Shown here: piece by piece, positions 16,001-24,276 of the stretch
How positions within the stretch are numbered: the stretch's first letter is position 1
Layout: each line of letters starts with the position of its first letter
Source of the DNA: Pseudomonas fluorescens NCIMB 11764
Lineage (GTDB): Bacteria; Pseudomonadota; Gammaproteobacteria; Pseudomonadales; Pseudomonadaceae
DNA: 64,000 nucleotides
Direction: 5' to 3'
NCBI RefSeq assembly: GCF_000293885.2
Contig: NZ_CP010945.1
Coordinates: 2,314,001 to 2,378,000, forward strand
The notes under the pieces: generated by a model
The model's input: only the letters and a program-made list of their open reading frames with translations
Told to the model about the DNA's origin: nothing
Databases searched by the model: none
Translations under genes and position numbers: made by a program

Positions 16001-17919
16001 GTCTGGACGGTGCTCCAGGCATCTTCCAGGTTGTCCGCCGGGCTGAACTGCTGGTAATCGATGGCGACGATGTGTTTGCGGTCGTAACGCACGAGGAGGG
16101 CGCGACCGGCACCGTTATCGACACGTTTGATTCGTCCGTGAATGTCGCGGGTGATGTGCAGGCGGTTGTCGTAGCTGTCGCTGATGGCGATCAGCGTCGC
16201 GCCTTTGCTGTTGTAGCGGAAGTGGTAGAACTGGGTGCGTTCGCCGGCTTGGGTGAGGGTCAGTTCGGACGGATCGTCACCAAGGAAAATCGCCGCTTCC
16301 GACAGGCTGTTGGTGATCGCCGGGCGCTGCACACTGGGCAACGGGAAGGTGGTGACGCGGTTTTCGTGGTCGGTCCAGATTACTTCGTCGCCGTTGATGT
16401 CGACGCGTTGCGCCAGGGCGTGGCTCCAACCGTAACCGAGGCCGCAGTCGATTTCTGCGGCGCTGGTGCGATAGAGGCGCGTCCAGCTGAAGGGCAGCAG
16501 ACCACCGAGTTCACCGTCGGTCAGGGTCAGCAGCTCTTCGCCGGTAACCATCGATACCGGGCAACCATTGGTGCAGGTTTTCTTGGCACAGGCGGCGCTT
16601 TTGTCGTCAGGCGTTTTTGACTGAGTAGGAGCGTCGTCGACCTTTTCCTTTGGTGCGAGGGTGGTCTGTTTGTCTTTCTTGCCACGCGGAAATGAAGAAG
16701 CGTCTTTCACTTCCTGCTTCGGCGTATCCGTGGTTTTCGGCACCTGACTTTTAGAACCGTTGGCGGCGGCCTCGTCGATTTTGAGCGCCGCCGTTTTGGT
16801 CGGCTTCATCGGCACGCTTTTGGCACTGGCAATCAGTGGCTTGGAAACCTCCGCGTGCGCTGGCAGGCTGTGCTTGCCGCTCAGGCTCATCAGTTTTGCG
16901 GCCAGCTCTTCAAGGTATTTGAGCGCCGTACCGGACTTGACCGTGGACAGAGTTTTGGTCCCCACCCGCACTGCGATCCCGGCACCGCCAGTGAGGCAAA
17001 TACCCAATACCACGTTGATCAGGAATTCCGACGCAATGGCCGTCACCACGTCAACGATGACTTGCGGCGGCAGCATGCCGACCCACGCCACAATCGCCGA
17101 GACGTAAATGAACATCAGTGGTTCGTCACTGAGGATCAACAGACCCGAAGCAATGGACTCCTTGGACGCGGCATAGAGCTTGTCGATCTCGACATCCGAC
17201 AGGTACTTGCGCAGCTTTTCGAGGTTTTCCTTTGGGTGTGCGAGTAGTTCGAACAGGCTTTTGATGTCATCCCACAGCCTGAGCAGCGCCTTTTCCAGAC
17301 CATCCATCGCTCGTTTTAACAGAATGACAGAGCGGCCCGCGCGGTCAGCCGCCGAGTAACTGGCCCACTGAGGCTGGAACTTGCTCGACCATTCACTTTG
17401 CAACCAGCCGTTTAGATTGCCGATTACACCCTGGTAGGAGTCGTAGAGTGCTTTGACATTGCTTTGGGATACGTTCGGGAAAAAGGTAATGCGGTACATC
17501 TGGCCTTTCTTGCAGCCATCGATCACCTTGATGCCGCTCGGGCCGATCGTTGTTTCAATGACGGGGCCAGTGACGTCGTCGTAAAAAGTACCTTTGGTGA
17601 CGGGTTCCAGTTTCACTGGCGTGTTGCCGATCGGTACGAATCGTGCTGATTCGAACATGTGGATCAGCGTGAAGTCGCCCGCCAGAGGGCAGGTCGCGTA
17701 GGTCTCGACCTTGCCGGTTTTGGTCTTGCGTTTGGTCACGCTGACTTCATTACCGACCTTGAAGGTTTGGTCGACATCCAATGCCCAACCGGTCAGGAAG
17801 CCGTCCGCCCATTCCTTGTAATCGCTCAGGCAGTTCTTGAAGTCTTTGAGAATCAGGTTCACGTCAGGGGTTTTGGCGTCCAGCACGTGTAGGACCAAGG
17901 TACCGATCGGGGTATTCAT
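13024..17919 (-). CDS. T6SS Rhs-repeat effector with Ntox46-like C-terminal toxin
   Basis: 1631 residues. Residues about 1-260: unique N-terminal region without a PAAR domain. About 270-325: hydrophobic helices (IYVSAIVAWVGMLPPQVIVD region). About 450-530: DUF6531 start of the Rhs shell (CPVSMVTGEELLTLTDGELG). About 530-1455: YD/RHS repeats forming the cocoon. Core ends with the autocleavage signature DPIKLAGGLNNYQYVPNP then GWVDPLGL near 1455. The last 170 or so residues are the toxin: GHLNGIDFNQPVNVETL, YQFQSPGAPQGNYYSLNP, and a terminal SSGGGTQVF, matching polymorphic toxin type 46. The GGGTQ ending resembles NAD-targeting TNT/ART-like toxins (inference). Start overlaps the DUF4123 stop by ATGA. 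Confidence 0.9.
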   Translation of the reverse strand: MNTPIGTLVLHVLDAKTPDVNLILKDFKNCLSDYKEWADGFLTGWALDVDQTFKVGNEVSVTKRKTKTGKVETYATCPLAGDFTLIHMFESARFVPIGNTPVKLEPVTKGTFYDDVTGPVIETTIGPSGIKVIDGCKKGQMYRITFFPNVSQSNVKALYDSYQGVIGNLNGWLQSEWSSKFQPQWASYSAADRAGRSVILLKRAMDGLEKALLRLWDDIKSLFELLAHPKENLEKLRKYLSDVEIDKLYAASKESIASGLLILSDEPLMFIYVSAIVAWVGMLPPQVIVDVVTAIASEFLINVVLGICLTGGAGIAVRVGTKTLSTVKSGTALKYLEELAAKLMSLSGKHSLPAHAEVSKPLIASAKSVPMKPTKTAALKIDEAAANGSKSQVPKTTDTPKQEVKDASSFPRGKKDKQTTLAPKEKVDDAPTQSKTPDDKSAACAKKTCTNGCPVSMVTGEELLTLTDGELGGLLPFSWTRLYRTSAAEIDCGLGYGWSHALAQRVDINGDEVIWTDHENRVTTFPLPSVQRPAITNSLSEAAIFLGDDPSELTLTQAGERTQFYHFRYNSKGATLIAISDSYDNRLHITRDIHGRIKRVDNGAGRALLVRYDRKHIVAIDYQQFSPADNLEDAWSTVQTLVTYGYDAQHRLIEAKNAAGEAERYAYNDQNVILERQLAGGASFYWEWEKEGKSARCIHHWASFSQMDAHYAWDDKGSVTVTNADGSEEVYTHDDQARLVAKVDPDGAEHLKAYDDKGRLIAEKDPLGAVTEYQYNEAGRLVAVIPPEDAPTTYEYYHGYVRVVNRGPAKWTYWRNDQGDITEQVDPDGNSTHYSYNRQGRLLEIRHPDGSRHQLGWNNLGQLLEEQLPDGGQRKYRYDALGRQITRQDESGAITHYQWNAANRLAQITLPGGATRAFTYNAYGKVTAERDELGRVTRYEYADNLHLVSRRINPDGSQLRYRYDNSRLLLSEIENERGEHYHLDYYPNGLIQQETGFDGRRTAYEYDLNGQLLKKIEFGDDGSELFTEYQRDAAGRLLVKTLADGDEIHYSYDALGRLVNVDDGHWPLAYEYDLQDRLITEHQGWGTLRYEYDNLGQLSHCRLPDGSKLDYRHQPGGRLSSIDLNGSRLTTHQFSAGREQQRQQGLLLSQYQYDEQGRLQAHTVSQQDRNLFRRRYAYDANGNLAGIDDSRKGKRSYHYDPLDRLINVRGTTPESFAHDPAGNLLGQGDQPSANLVNVKGNRLLMQGDRHYDYDAHGNLIRERRGTGQKLVTEYRYDCQHRLIGVSLPGGSIASYQYDAFGRRIAKTVDGHTTEFLWQGERLIAESADNRYRSYIYEPGSFRPLAMLDGEGSLKATPFYYQLDHLGTPQELTDYSGEIMWSAKYRAYGNLATLDVAEIDNPLRFQGQYFDAETGLHYNRHRYYNPGTGRFLTPDPIKLAGGLNNYQYVPNPTGWVDPLGLSCVPSNCPDDRRAELNQKYGRTGDINNDINARGRKETATEFYRTQGFEETSIPGHLNGIDFNQPVNVETLNRGKTVYQFQSPGAPQGNYYSLNPATTPSELGIGPLGDNRAAGTVELKLQGIYRTTEKTPVLKSTAKQIDDTWSVKGVTQPSSGGGTQVFSSAKGNFEKIP

Positions 17920-18689
17920 GACGTGACTTCCTTTGTCAGCTGAGCAGCGAGACGCTCTGCCAAATCTTCTGTATTGGGTTGTTGGCGCACGAAGCGCTCG
18001 ACCTTGTGGCGCAAGTTATTTTCGGGAAAGGCGAAGAACAGTTCCGGGCAGTCCTCTCCCAGCCACTGCATCAGGTTGTCGACGACGGTGGTGTGGTCTT
18101 TTTCCGCCAAACTATCGAGCAAATTTTGCGGCACCTCCCACCACGGCCATTCCTTCGCTGGCGGCACGGCCCTCGGCCCAGCGTCCAGGCTCTGGCCATT
18201 GATCAGATAGCGGTCAAACACCGGCAATACTTCACCTGCGCCAGCACCCAGCCCTTCAAGAATCGGGTAAATATGCCGCCCGTCCCAGAACCGGAAAAAC
18301 ACTTCGGTCCCATCGGGCATGCGTACCTGGGTCAAACTGCGCAGGTGCTCGAACACCACGTCCGGCGTGCTGGTGGACACTGCCAGCCAACCCCAGTCCT
18401 GAGCATCGGTTTCGGCGATCCATTGCAGAAAACCGGCATTGGGTTTCAGCTCGGCGAGGTAGGGCATGACGGGCTGCCAATCGGCGTAAGGCGTGCCGCT
18501 CCAGATCGGGATCAATTCCGGCGCCATGTCTTGCTGGTAGAAGGCCTTGAGTGGCTCGGCATCGCTGGCCGCGCTAACGATCAAGTACAACAGCTCACCC
18601 GTCTGCAACGGCCGTTCAGCCAGCCAAGCCTGTGGAGTCAACAGATCAGATCGCACAAGCACCTGCCTTGCATTTTTCGCACTCTTCAC
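17916..18689 (-). CDS. DUF4123 effector adaptor/chaperone (Tap/TEC type)
   Basis: 257 residues. DUF4123 proteins bind the VgrG tip and a cognate effector N-terminus and load it on the T6SS spike. Motifs: LLYLIVSAASDAEPLKAFYQ, then WGWLAVSTSTPDVVFEHLRS, then MPDGTEVFFRFWDGRHIYPI. It sits between vgrG and rhs, overlapping the former by 44 bp and the latter by 4 bp. The GTG at 18689 is the longest start; GTG codons at 18662 and 18656 are alternatives and would shorten the overlap. Confidence 0.88.
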   Translation of the reverse strand: MKSAKNARQVLVRSDLLTPQAWLAERPLQTGELLYLIVSAASDAEPLKAFYQQDMAPELIPIWSGTPYADWQPVMPYLAELKPNAGFLQWIAETDAQDWGWLAVSTSTPDVVFEHLRSLTQVRMPDGTEVFFRFWDGRHIYPILEGLGAGAGEVLPVFDRYLINGQSLDAGPRAVPPAKEWPWWEVPQNLLDSLAEKDHTTVVDNLMQWLGEDCPELFFAFPENNLRHKVERFVRQQPNTEDLAERLAAQLTKEVTS

Positions 18690-20688
18690 AGAACGGTGCG
18701 TTGCGTTTGAGGGTGTTGACTTGGGCCGGGGTCAGCACCGCACCTGCTTTATCTGCATCAGCCTGTTTCAACGCCCCAGGCATCAACGGTGCCGCGCCGG
18801 TTCCGCTGCCCGGACTCCCCCCGGAATTCATGTTGATCACCGGCCCGCTCAGGGTCACGCCGCTGGCGTCGATCTTGATAAAGCTGCCGCCGCCCTTGAG
18901 GGTGAGTTCGCTGCCGGCTTCGAGCACGACTTTCATGCCGCTGCTCAGGTGGATCTCCTGGCCGGCTTCGATGAATTGGCCGGTGCCGACCTTGATGTGC
19001 TGGTTCACACCGACGGTGAGGTGGTCGTTGGCGCGGGTTTCGACTTTACGATCGGCGTAGACGGTGTGGTGTTCTTCGGCCTTGAATTCGCTGTAGCTGT
19101 TTTGTTCGACGGTGTCGTGGCGTTCGTTGCCGACGCGGATCTTCTGGTCGTGCTCGACGTTTTCGTCCCAGTCGCGCTGGGCGTGCAGGAAGATTTGTTC
19201 CTGGCCCTTTTTGTCTTCGATGCGCAGTTCGTTGTAACCGCCGCCACCTGGGGAACTCAGGGTCTTGAAGGTGCTGCGGGTCTTGTTCGCCGGCAGGTCG
19301 TAGGGGACGACGTTTTCCTTGTGGTACAGGCAGCCGCTGATCAGCGGTTGATCCGGGTCGCCTTCAAGGAAGGTCACCAGCACTTCCATGCCGATGCGCG
19401 GGATGGCGATTCCGCCGTAGTGGGCGCCGGCCCAGGCGGAGGAGACGCGCAGCCAGCAGCTGGTTTTGTCGTCGGCCTGACCTTCGCGGTCCCAGTGGAA
19501 TTGCACTTTGACGCGGCCGTACTGGTCGCAGTGGATCTCTTCACCTTTGGGCCCGGTGACCACGGCGCTTTGGCTGCCGAGGATGCGTGGCTTGGGGTGG
19601 TTCAGCGGCGGGCGATTCGGGACGTCCCAGGGGGTGGCCTGGAAGCGGTTGCGGTAGCCCTGATGGAAATCGTCCTTGAGGTTGGTGGTGCTGCTGGTTA
19701 CCGACTCTTCCAGCACTTGCGGCTGTTTGCCTTCGTGGAGGATTTCAGTCAGCAGCCACAGGTCGTTCCACTTGGCTTTGGGGTGTTGGGTCAGGGCCAG
19801 GAAGTGGCCGCTGACCAGCAACGGCTGATCGCTTCGGCCTTCGGCCAACTGGAAGTCGCTGCGGTGACGTTCGAGGGCGCGTTTGGCCAGGTGCTTGCCG
19901 CGCTCGCGGTCGATGAAACGGCCGGGATAGTCGTAGTCTTCGAGGTCGGGCAGGGCGTCGCCGCGGTTTTCCGCTTCGAGGGTCAGGCGCGGTTTTTCGA
20001 AGTCGTAGTCGCGGCGGGTGGTGCGGCTGGTGCGGGTTTCCAAACGCAGGTCGAAGCGCTTGATCACCGGGTTGTTGGCGACCATGCCGGAGTCTTGCTG
20101 GTAGGCCACGGGTGCGAGTTTCGGGAACACCGTCTGGTCATCGCCGAACACCAGCTTGTGGGCCGTGGTGCTGTGCTGGAAGTGGTAGTGGATACCTTCT
20201 TCCTCGCACAGGCGCTGGACAAATTGCAGGTCCGATTCATCGTATTGAACGCAGTAAATGCGCTCGGGATAGATCGCCCCGACTTTGAATTCGTAGGTGT
20301 TGCTTTGGATGCCGTGTTCTTCAAGGACCATGCCGATGATTTTCGGCACGCTGAGGTTCTGGAAGATGCGTTGGTTGATGCGGTGCGCGAGGTAGGACAG
20401 TTGCGGGCGCAGGGTCACCGCGTAGCGGGTCAGGCGTTTGCCGGAATCACCCTGGGCGGCGCGATAGATCTGGCCATGGATGCCGCTGCCGTCAGGCGAG
20501 AGCTGCAAGAAGGCCGGTTTGTGCAGCAGGGTTTCGAGGTCCAGGGACGGCTGTTCACTGACCAAGTCCACCTCAAACACAAAAGGCTGGCTGATGGCTT
20601 CCCGACCTTGCAGGGCAAGGACCTGGAGATCGTTATCCAGACCTTCGATAGTCAGGGCAAAGTGAGTCTGATTGGCCGGCGCGAACAT
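18646..20688 (-). CDS. vgrG: T6SS spike protein VgrG
   Basis: 680 residues with the full VgrG layout: gp27-like N-terminus (HFALTIEGLDNDLQVLALQG), gp5 OB-fold (GPKGEEIHCDQYGRVKVQFH, then SCWLRVSSAWAGAHYGGIAI), and the beta-helix needle with repeated DHLTVGVNQHIKVG-type strands ending SELTLKGGGSFIKIDASGVT. The C-terminal tail is Cys-rich (CEECEKCKAGAC). ATG 20688 is chosen because GAGGAACAAGGG precedes it; the frame extends to 20751 without homology. Downstream of hcp by 130 bp. Confidence 0.95.
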   Translation of the reverse strand: MFAPANQTHFALTIEGLDNDLQVLALQGREAISQPFVFEVDLVSEQPSLDLETLLHKPAFLQLSPDGSGIHGQIYRAAQGDSGKRLTRYAVTLRPQLSYLAHRINQRIFQNLSVPKIIGMVLEEHGIQSNTYEFKVGAIYPERIYCVQYDESDLQFVQRLCEEEGIHYHFQHSTTAHKLVFGDDQTVFPKLAPVAYQQDSGMVANNPVIKRFDLRLETRTSRTTRRDYDFEKPRLTLEAENRGDALPDLEDYDYPGRFIDRERGKHLAKRALERHRSDFQLAEGRSDQPLLVSGHFLALTQHPKAKWNDLWLLTEILHEGKQPQVLEESVTSSTTNLKDDFHQGYRNRFQATPWDVPNRPPLNHPKPRILGSQSAVVTGPKGEEIHCDQYGRVKVQFHWDREGQADDKTSCWLRVSSAWAGAHYGGIAIPRIGMEVLVTFLEGDPDQPLISGCLYHKENVVPYDLPANKTRSTFKTLSSPGGGGYNELRIEDKKGQEQIFLHAQRDWDENVEHDQKIRVGNERHDTVEQNSYSEFKAEEHHTVYADRKVETRANDHLTVGVNQHIKVGTGQFIEAGQEIHLSSGMKVVLEAGSELTLKGGGSFIKIDASGVTLSGPVINMNSGGSPGSGTGAAPLMPGALKQADADKAGAVLTPAQVNTLKRNAPFCEECEKCKAGACAI

Positions 20689-20818
20689 CCCTTGTTCCTC
20701 GTGCAGTGCTGCGGCGTAAACCAATACCCGATCAAGGATTAGCAGACGCAAAATTCTGGAAAGGCGTAAACAACATCGACCAGCAGAGCTGGCCGATGCG
20801 TGAAGCGGTCAGCCGCGA

Positions 20819-21334
20819 TTAAGCGACTGGTTGACGCCAGTCATCGGAACCCGAAGTACCGGATACTTCGTGGGTCCAGGTGATTTTGCGGTAGGTGAAC
20901 TGCACTTCTTCCAGGTGCGTGAAGTGGGAGTTCGACGGATCCTGGCAGTTGTGCATTTTGTTGTTGATGGCGACGATGATCGCATCTTCCAGTTTGGTGG
21001 TGTAGTAGTGCTCTTGGGTACCCTGAGCAGAAGTACGGAACCACTGGATAACGATTTCGCTCATGCGCTCGCCGGAGGTCAGCGCAGCTTGCAGCAGTGG
21101 CGAAGACTTGTCGTAGACCTTGGTGATCACGACGGGCTTGTGTACGCGCTGACCGGTCGGTTGGCCGGACTGCGGGTCACGCGGGATGATTACGTCGTGG
21201 TTGAAAGCCTGAACCATGACCTGGTCTTCGTGACCTTCCTGGTAGGTGTTGCCAACCGAGTCGGCGGTGAACGCGCCGGCAGTGATCAGACCTTGTTTTT
21301 CGCCAGTGACGGACATGTACGCTGGTGTAGCCAT
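20819..21334 (-). CDS. hcp: T6SS tube protein Hcp
   Basis: 171 residues, Hcp family: AYMSVTGEKQGLITAGAFTA at the N-terminus, VHKPVVITKVYDKSSPLLQA, then VQFTYRKITWTHEVSGTSGS at the C-terminus. Forms hexameric rings of the T6SS tube and can chaperone effectors. First gene of the island module; preceded by AGGAGC, a sigma-54-type promoter at 21401-21417 and three palindromes further up. No core T6SS genes are in the window, so the apparatus must be encoded elsewhere. Confidence 0.95.
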   Translation of the reverse strand: MATPAYMSVTGEKQGLITAGAFTADSVGNTYQEGHEDQVMVQAFNHDVIIPRDPQSGQPTGQRVHKPVVITKVYDKSSPLLQAALTSGERMSEIVIQWFRTSAQGTQEHYYTTKLEDAIIVAINNKMHNCQDPSNSHFTHLEEVQFTYRKITWTHEVSGTSGSDDWRQPVA

Positions 21335-21400
21335 GGATGTGCTCCTTGCTAAAAGTTAGGGTGCCCGGGAGGCGGTATCGCCCGGTGGGTGCCTGACTGT

Positions 21401-21417
21401 TATCAAGGAGCGTGCCA
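21401..21417 (-). promoter_or_regulatory. Sigma-54-type promoter of hcp
   Basis: On the minus strand TGGCACGCTCCTTGATA fits the -24/-12 consensus (TGGCACG-N4-TTGC) with the GG and the TTG at correct spacing and one mismatch (A for C). It lies 67 bp before the hcp ATG. T6SS hcp/vgrG units in pseudomonads are known to use RpoN. Confidence 0.75.
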
Positions 21418-21502
21418 GCTTTTGTGAAGTGCCAGACGCCGGTGGCCTGCCGGCCCTGGCTCGCCGTTCAGCGAGTTTTTTACAACCATAATCGGAAGAA
21501 AG

Positions 21503-21624
21503 TGCGCAAGAAATTGCGCACCACTGCGCAACTTCTTGCGCACTTGGCTGCAGTCTTTGCAAGACGTGGCTTGCAGGGCAGTTGGGTCGCGAATATTACG
21601 ATCTACTGCGCAACTTCTTGCGCA
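21503..21624. promoter_or_regulatory. Three palindromic sites upstream of the hcp promoter (putative enhancer-binding sites)
   Basis: Three perfect inverted repeats TGCGCAA-N4-TTGCGCA at 21503-21520, 21525-21542 and 21607-21624, i.e. about 90-220 bp upstream of the sigma-54 site, where bacterial enhancer-binding proteins act. The first spacer is GAAA and the other two CTTC. The T6SS activator (Sfa/VasH type) is a natural candidate; this is inferred. Confidence 0.7.
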
Positions 21625-21727
21625 CAACGGCCCAATGATGGCGCTCACTGTGCGAAGAAAGAGAATTTCATAACCTCCCAATTCGCATCAAGGTAGTTGA
21701 AGGTAATGCTGGACCGGAGAAGTACCA

Positions 21728-21949
21728 ATGCTAACCGATCTACAAGCTCGTCTATCACTCGCAGAGCTAGCCGAAAAATACTTAGAGGGAAGAGATCCTG
21801 CTTATGGTCGGCTGATCGAAGTCATTCATGATCCAGCGCGGCAAGTGCCTATCAAAGGGGTACTTGAGGCCATTCGCCGATACCAAAAAGCGCCGTACAC
21901 ACAACAAGAGCTTGAGCTGATCGATGACCTTTTATACATGTACGGATAA
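21728..21949 (+). CDS. Small hypothetical protein
   Basis: 73 residues, acidic and helical (MLTDLQARLSLAELAEKYLE start), preceded by CCGGAGAAG with good spacing. Ends exactly where the integrase fragment begins. No family recognised; transcribed divergently from hcp. Confidence 0.5.
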   Translation: MLTDLQARLSLAELAEKYLEGRDPAYGRLIEVIHDPARQVPIKGVLEAIRRYQKAPYTQQELELIDDLLYMYG

Positions 21950-21970
21950 TTGGCAAAACGCGATTCGGGA

Positions 21971-22191
21971 TAGTCCAACAAGATCTGCCGATCAATCTGC
22001 CGCGCATCGTTGAACCCTGGCCCATCCTCCGACCGACACCACCGCACAAACGCCTGCCAGCGATCACTGTGCGCTTTGACCGTGCCGTAATGCTCACCGC
22101 CAAACAGGTCGCGGAGGGCCTGCGGCCCGGCATAACTCAGTTGTCGGCCATAGCCAAAATTGCGCCCGTCCCGTCTACCGACCAATGCCAT
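21971..22191 (-). pseudogene. 5' fragment of an ICE-type integrase-domain gene
   Basis: Starts with a good ribosome site (AGAGGAG) and MALVGRRDGRNFGYG, continuing AHSDRWQAFVRWCRSEDGPG up to RQIDRQILLDY, the N-terminal part of a Pseudomonas mobile-element integrase-domain protein. After LLDY the frame enters unrelated sequence, so the catalytic part is missing. A relic of a second mobile element. Confidence 0.7.
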
Positions 22192-22618
22192 GATCAAACT
22201 CCTCTCGAAGCCAAAACTTTTAAAACTTTCCCCACGTCATCCCGCCAAGAATGTTGAGTGTTATCAGGGATCAAGGCCCCTGCGACCTGTGAGGGTTGTC
22301 CACTAACGCGGGACTGACGGCTCTTTACGACCGGGAGCTTGGGCATCTCATGATCTGGCCTCCTGAACACCGTTACCGGTGGGCGGGCGGAGGTTGCATT
22401 GGCTGACGAGACCAGCGCCGTGGGATCCTGAGTCAGGTGAAGGCAGTGAGGCGATGACCGGGGCATCCCTGACTGTCAGTCAGGTGCAGTCCATTCCTTG
22501 GGCTGCGGCACCATCATCTGCATCGCTGTTGCTGGTGACTTCGGTGTTTGTCACGCCGATTGTCACGAGGGGAAATGCCGCAAAGCCTTGTACGAGTTGG
22601 GCTGCAGCAGCGGTAGGA

Positions 22619-22653
22619 GCGCCCGTCTCTTTCCGGGAGAAAGAGACGGGCGC
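22619..22653. repeat. Perfect 15-bp hairpin
   Basis: GCGCCCGTCTCTTTC, 5-nt loop CGGGA, then its exact complement. No T-tract on either side, so not a standard terminator. Confidence 0.7.
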
Positions 22654-22891
22654 AGGTTGGCGCAAGGAAATGGCCAAGCGGATAGGTTGCTGCAGGGCAG
22701 CTATGAAAGGGAATGAGTTGCCGCAGTGGGCACGCTGGTAAAAGTAGGCATCCATCACATCGCTGTGACCGTGCGAGCCGCCGGACGCTCATCGCACTTT
22801 GGGAGAACCACCACGGTGTGGCGTAGCCTTAAAGGTTCTGGCTACCTGGGTTGCTGTCAACGACAGCGCTTTGCCCGATCTTTTCTACGCC

Positions 22892-22981
22892 TGTGGATAA
22901 TTGAGGTCAAGACTCCAATTTTCGGGAGTTCTGCGGCGGTGGATGAAATTATCCACCGGTGGAAATCAGTGGTTTTCCACA
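22892..22981. other. Cluster of DnaA-box-like sites
   Basis: TGTGGATAA (exact complement of TTATCCACA) at 22892, TTATCCACC at 22949, TTTTCCACA at 22973, and weaker GTGGATGAA at 22939 and GGTGGAAAT at 22959, all within 90 bp. Possible replication origin relic of a mobile element; no replication gene is adjacent. Confidence 0.4.
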
Positions 22982-23015
22982 GACAGTTTGCGCGGGCTTT
23001 AGATTTCTTAAGTGA

Positions 23016-23060
23016 GGTCCATCCAAACAGGGCGGCTTTGCAGCCCTGTTTGGATGGACC
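23016..23060. repeat. Perfect 18-bp hairpin
   Basis: GGTCCATCCAAACAGGGC and its exact complement around a 9-nt loop (GGCTTTGCA). Very stable, no T-tract. It lies between the DnaA-box cluster and the integrase 3' fragment. Confidence 0.7.
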
Positions 23061-23172
23061 CGCGTGGAAGGGCGGACTGCGGTGATCTCATTGGCTTACC
23101 AGTGTTGGAATGCGCCACGGTAGTTTTGCAAGGTTGTCGTCGAGCGGGTCGAATTCGTGAGGCATCAAGTGA

Positions 23173-23363
23173 TCACTGAGTCGCCGTTGATTCTGTCTCG
23201 ATAGGCAACTTTTGGGGAGGATCATCTTTGTGTGCATGGGATGCTGTTAGAGGCGGTGCAGAAGGGCGAGCGAGGAACTGATTAACGCGAGTATCAAATT
23301 GATCGCGAAGGTTGGCTGTAATGCCTTCTTTGAGGGCATCGAGATAGTCTGCATACCACTGCA
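23173..23363 (-). pseudogene. 3' fragment of the island integrase, separated by an IS
   Basis: Encodes MQWYADYLDALKEGITANLR and a charged tail (about 62 residues). Removing the IS and one copy of its 5-bp duplication joins this in frame to the 5' part (RRIMMQ, then WYADYLDALK), the usual C-terminal sequence of this integrase family. It is not expected to be translated alone. Confidence 0.8.
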
Positions 23364-23400
23364 TGGACTTGCCCCTACAAAACCGGACACCAACTCCCTG

Positions 23401-24276
23401 TTAACTTGATGCTGCGGCCAAGCGCCTGAACTCCCTCGGCGAGCGATAGCTCAAGGCACTATGCGGATGCTGCTCGTTGTAATGCTCGAAGGCAATGGCC
23501 AGGTTGCGCAGCGCCGTTTCTCGATCCGGCTTGGGCATGTGCGCCACGTAGTCACGCTTGATCGTCTTCACGAAGCTCTCGGCCATGCCGTTGCTCTGCG
23601 GGCTGCGCACCGGTGTGGTCACCGGCTGCAAGCCGATCTGTCGAGCAAACAGGCGCGTCTGTTCGGCGGTGTAGGCCGAACCGTTATCGCTGAGCCACTG
23701 CACCGGCGTTGCAGGCAGTTGATCACCGAAGCGCTTCTCCACGCTTTCCAGCATCAAGTCGCGGATATCATCGCCGCTGTACCCGGTTGGGCTGGCGACC
23801 CAGCCGATGGCTTCGCGATCACAGCAGTCCAGGGCGAAGGTCACGCTCAGTTTGGCGCCGTCCTCGCAACGGAATTCAAAGCCATCCGAGCACCAACGCG
23901 TATCGCTGGTTTGCACCGCAATACGGCCTTCGTGCCGACGCGGCACGCCGGGTTGTTTGATCCGGCGTTCAAGCAGCAGGTTGTGATCACGCATCACCCG
24001 GTAAACCCGCTTCACGTTGATCGCGGGTAGCAACTGGGTTTCACGGGCGCGACGCAGCAATCCCCAGACTCGACGGTAGCCATAGCTGGGCAGTTCGCTG
24101 ACCTGTTGCTGGATTTCGGCCACCAACTCAGCGTCGTTCACAGGCCTGTTTCGCCGTACTTTGGGCGATACCAATTGCTTGATTCGAACCGTTAATTGCG
24201 AGCGCGCCACACCGAGACATTCGCTGACCAGCTTCACTGGTCGTCCCCCGGCAACAAGGGTGAGTGCGCAATCCAT
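23401..24276 (-). CDS. IS2-like transposase OrfB (rve/DDE)
   Basis: 291 residues with HTH_21 and integrase-core (rve) domains: [15 protein letters not shown], then [10 protein letters not shown] (first D), [20 protein letters not shown] (second D) and [18 protein letters not shown] (E), so the DDE triad is intact. Reads in the -1 frame relative to OrfA; no stop lies in that frame from the A7 run at 24329-24335 onward, consistent with an OrfAB fusion by frameshifting. Confidence 0.9.
   Translation of the reverse strand: MDCALTLVAGGRPVKLVSECLGVARSQLTVRIKQLVSPKVRRNRPVNDAELVAEIQQQVSELPSYGYRRVWGLLRRARETQLLPAINVKRVYRVMRDHNLLLERRIKQPGVPRRHEGRIAVQTSDTRWCSDGFEFRCEDGAKLSVTFALDCCDREAIGWVASPTGYSGDDIRDLMLESVEKRFGDQLPATPVQWLSDNGSAYTAEQTRLFARQIGLQPVTTPVRSPQSNGMAESFVKTIKRDYVAHMPKPDRETALRNLAIAFEHYNEQHPHSALSYRSPREFRRLAAASS

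Larger units (their letters stand above)
22192..23172. other. Non-coding stretch with strong hairpins and DnaA-box-like motifs
   Basis: About 980 bp without a supportable gene. Upstream flank of the integrase fragment, two long perfect hairpins (22619-22653, 23016-23060) and a cluster of DnaA-box-like 9-mers (22892-22981). Short frames here look like shadows with no protein character. Confidence 0.6.

Noticed and set aside
18547..20742. 731-aa plus-strand frame opposite vgrG
   Set aside because: vgrG on the minus strand is unmistakable; this is its high-GC shadow.
22379..22741. Plus-strand frame of 120 aa in the island
   Set aside because: It reads through the 15-bp hairpin and has no coding signature or ribosome site.
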